NCBI GenBank assembly: GCA_015058655.1
Contig: SVBX01000001.1
Coordinates: forward strand, 124,001-188,000
Reading direction: 5' to 3'
DNA: 64,000 nt
DNA from: Pseudoselenomonas ruminantium
Lineage (GTDB): Bacteria; Bacillota; Negativicutes; Selenomonadales; Selenomonadaceae
This document shows, piece after piece, positions 62,263-64,000 of this stretch. Positions within the stretch are counted from its first letter, which is position 1. The number at the start of each line of letters is the position of its first letter. Under the pieces are notes generated by a model, which ran no database searches, was not told the DNA's origin, and worked only from the letters and a program-made list of their open reading frames with translations. The position numbers were made by a program, and so were the translations under genes.

Positions 62263-63327
62263 TCATTTTGGATTATACTCGATGATCTTCAGCTCTGGAT
62301 GGTCGTTGAGGTTGATGAGCTGCTCATCCTCGTTGCTGATGATGGGCTGGCCCGCGTAATCCTTGGGATAAGCGGCGATGATCCCCTTGGTGCCGTCATT
62401 GAGCATAACCTTCGAGCCCAGGAAAGCATCCGTGATATGGGTGAGCACGGGCATGCAGACACCTGGGTCAAGAGTGGTGAACATATGCTCCGTAAGGTAG
62501 GCAATGGCAGTGAAGGGAGTCTCCTTCACAAAGCCCTCCCGCTCCGTGGTGATATTATCATAAATATCGGCTACGGCAATTATGCGGGCGTATTCATGTA
62601 TGTCCGCTCCCGTAGAGCCGAAGGGGAAACCGCTGCCATCCATACGCTCGTGATGCTGCAAGACAGCCAGCTTCACCCCATCGGAAAGATTCGGAAGGGA
62701 ATTCACCACCTGCTGACCATCCACCGTGTGACGGATGTATTCTTCGTACTCCTCACTCGTAAGCCTGGACACATGCTTGTCCAAAAGCTTCTGGGAAAAC
62801 CTGGTCTTGCCTATATCATGCAAGAAGCCAGCCAGTATGATATCCTGGGTCTTCTGCCTGCCAAAGCGCATCCATTTGGCAATCACGCCGGCCAGGATAG
62901 ATACCCGAAGGGAATGGTTGTAGATATCGCTTGCCAGGTGGTTAAGCTCATAGAGATAATCAATCGCCCCGCTGTTCTTTGCCATAGGCGTCACATCATT
63001 TTGGATGATGGCATTAGTCTCCGCCACAGGCACTTCTCCTGTTTTATTGGTATCCTCAAAAATCTGCTTGGCGCTGCTCACCACCCCCTCATACTCCTGC
63101 AAGAAGGCATTGCTCCGGCTGAAGATGGAGGTGGCAACCAGATAGTTCTGGCTCAGCTCATATTCATCTTTCACATAGACAACAGGTATATTGAGAAACT
63201 CAAGCCTGGTGATATGCGCTTTGGTGAGCAAAGTATTTTCTGACAAGACCACGATCATATCATCATTGATGATGGTCCTTGCCAGTGTCATGCCAGGCTT
63301 CAGGTCTTCCACTGATACTGCGCGCAC
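62263..63327 (-). CDS. HD-GYP domain protein, probable c-di-GMP phosphodiesterase
   Basis: A 354-residue protein. The N-terminal part (about 1-110) is a DUF3391-like segment (VSVEDLKPGMTLARTII). The HD-GYP domain has His170-Asp171 in FLHDIGKT, His225-His226-Glu227 and DGSGFP at 230-235, where GYP is GFP, a known variant. It should degrade c-di-GMP. Start GTG 63327 lies behind TTAGGAGGGG. It may act with the PilZ protein at 13 kb. Confidence 0.92.
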   Translation of the reverse strand: MRAVSVEDLKPGMTLARTIINDDMIVVLSENTLLTKAHITRLEFLNIPVVYVKDEYELSQNYLVATSIFSRSNAFLQEYEGVVSSAKQIFEDTNKTGEVPVAETNAIIQNDVTPMAKNSGAIDYLYELNHLASDIYNHSLRVSILAGVIAKWMRFGRQKTQDIILAGFLHDIGKTRFSQKLLDKHVSRLTSEEYEEYIRHTVDGQQVVNSLPNLSDGVKLAVLQHHERMDGSGFPFGSTGADIHEYARIIAVADIYDNITTEREGFVKETPFTAIAYLTEHMFTTLDPGVCMPVLTHITDAFLGSKVMLNDGTKGIIAAYPKDYAGQPIISNEDEQLINLNDHPELKIIEYNPK

Positions 63328-63427
63328 GATAAATCCCCTCCTAAAATCCGCCCTTCCTCTAGGGGTATAATTCTACCTCCAGCAATTAAAACCTGCCGCA
63401 GGGAAAAATAATCATAGGCACAGGCAA

Positions 63428-63464
63428 ATAAAAGCCGCAGCCTCCATGCAGAAGCTGCGGTTTT
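63428..63464 (-). terminator. Terminator after the chemoreceptor gene
   Basis: CCGCAGC and GCTGCGG form a perfect stem with a 12-nt loop about 20 nt past the stop at 63479, and CTTTTATTT follows on the minus strand. Confidence 0.75.
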
Positions 63465-63478
63465 CTTCCTATGCGCTC

Positions 63479-64000
63479 TTACAATTTGAACCTTGCCACT
63501 TGCTGCAAGAGTTTCTTGGTTCCCTCCAGCGAAGCGGTAACCCTTTCCATGATGGTATTGGCATTGCCTGCCATATCCGTCACCTTTTCCGCAATGCGGG
63601 TGTTGCCCATGGCCCCCTCGTGAGCAGCCTTGGCAATCTCATCCATGGCCACGCTCATGTTACCGATATCGGCGGTGAGCTTGTCGGCGGATTCCGCGCT
63701 CTGGCGGGTAAAGCCATTGAGATAAGCTGCATCCTGCTTGTAACGCTCAGCAGTCTTGCCCATGGCATCGTAATCCACATGGACGGTGCCATCAATGAAA
63801 TTCAGGATGTCAAAAGCTCCTTTGGAGAGATTTTCCACCGCCACGGTGACCTGGCTGGTAAGTCCCTTGATCGTGTCAGCGGTATGAGTGGACTGCTCGG
63901 CCAGCTTCCTGACTTCGTCTGCCACCACGGCAAAGCCTCTGCCTGCTTCCCCCGCCCTGGCAGACTCGATGGCTGCATTCAAGGCCAGCAGGTTGGTCTG
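63479..64000 (-). CDS. Methyl-accepting chemotaxis protein, C-terminal part (runs off the window)
   Basis: The frame is open to the window end and codes 173 residues. It starts inside the signalling tip ([20 protein letters not shown], then [15 protein letters not shown]), the CheA/CheW contact. The helical stalk then descends to the C-terminus, with no CheR-tether pentapeptide at the end (ends VARFKL). The ligand domain and membrane helices lie outside. The receptor would feed the CheA/CheW array encoded at 9-12 kb. Confidence 0.95.
   Translation of the reverse strand, partial: QTNLLALNAAIESARAGEAGRGFAVVADEVRKLAEQSTHTADTIKGLTSQVTVAVENLSKGAFDILNFIDGTVHVDYDAMGKTAERYKQDAAYLNGFTRQSAESADKLTADIGNMSVAMDEIAKAAHEGAMGNTRIAEKVTDMAGNANTIMERVTASLEGTKKLLQQVARFKL

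Overview
The window looks like chromosome of a flagellated, diderm member of the Negativicutes, closest in style to Selenomonas. The evidence is a Firmicutes-type fla/che operon (FliY instead of a short FliN, CheC/CheD instead of CheZ, a sigma-28 gene inside the operon), a fused GlgX/MalQ enzyme in the glycogen operon, DUF4127 and DUF2225 genes, and moderately high GC. The genus is an inference; there is no rRNA gene to test it.

Layout. 1-2200: an accessory patch with hairpins, a broken gene remnant and an AAA-ATPase/PD-(D/E)XK protein. 2350-3720: tRNA-Arg and tRNA-Pro on the minus strand, divergent from a stand-alone trpD; a perfect 12-bp-arm palindrome lies between consensus promoters. 3715-35516: about 31.8 kb of flagellar and chemotaxis genes, nearly all minus strand, reading from flgB (35.5 kb) to a SwrB-like gene (3.7 kb). 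Their order is flgB-flgC-fliE-fliF-fliG-fliH-fliI-fliJ-lytic transglycosylase-motE-like-fliK-flgD, then flbD-fliL-fliM-fliY, then cheY-fliO-fliP-fliQ-fliR-flhB-flhA-flhF-flhG-PilZ-cheB-cheA-cheW-cheC-cheD-unknown-fliA-fapA-unknown-swrB-like. Terminator-like hairpins and at least one internal promoter split this cluster into sub-units, and flgE is missing from its usual place after flgD. 35.7-38.8 kb: a translationally coupled three-gene cassette of unknown function (DUF2225, unknown, DUF4127). 38.9-51.0 kb: glycogen metabolism, glgC-glgD-glgP-glgB-glgA-glgX/malQ. 51.3-57.6 kb: small membrane genes, an SbmA/YddA-type ABC transporter, an amino-acid permease, yigZ and an orphan amino-acid binding lipoprotein. 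57.7-62.2 kb: a beta-glucoside PTS operon (IIB-IIC-IIA-phospho-beta-glucosidase) divergent from a GntR/UTRA regulator. 62.3-64 kb: an HD-GYP protein and the 3' end of a methyl-accepting chemotaxis protein.

How it fits together. The fla/che cluster encodes the export gate, the basal body and rod, the switch, flagellar placement (FlhF/FlhG), the chemotaxis phosphorelay with CheB, CheC and CheD adaptation, and FliA for late genes. The PilZ protein and the nearby HD-GYP protein point to c-di-GMP control of swimming. The glycogen genes form a complete synthesis and breakdown set next to a PTS operon for beta-glucosides.

Two genes, flhB and a 50-codon gene near 51.7 kb, each appear to be off by one base in a homopolymer near the start; this may be sequencing error or real. 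No phage, CRISPR array or IS element was seen. No clearly novel large system was found. The best unexplored leads are the DUF2225/unknown/DUF4127 cassette, the tRNA/trpD palindrome, the flgB leader inverted repeat and the coupled small membrane gene pair.
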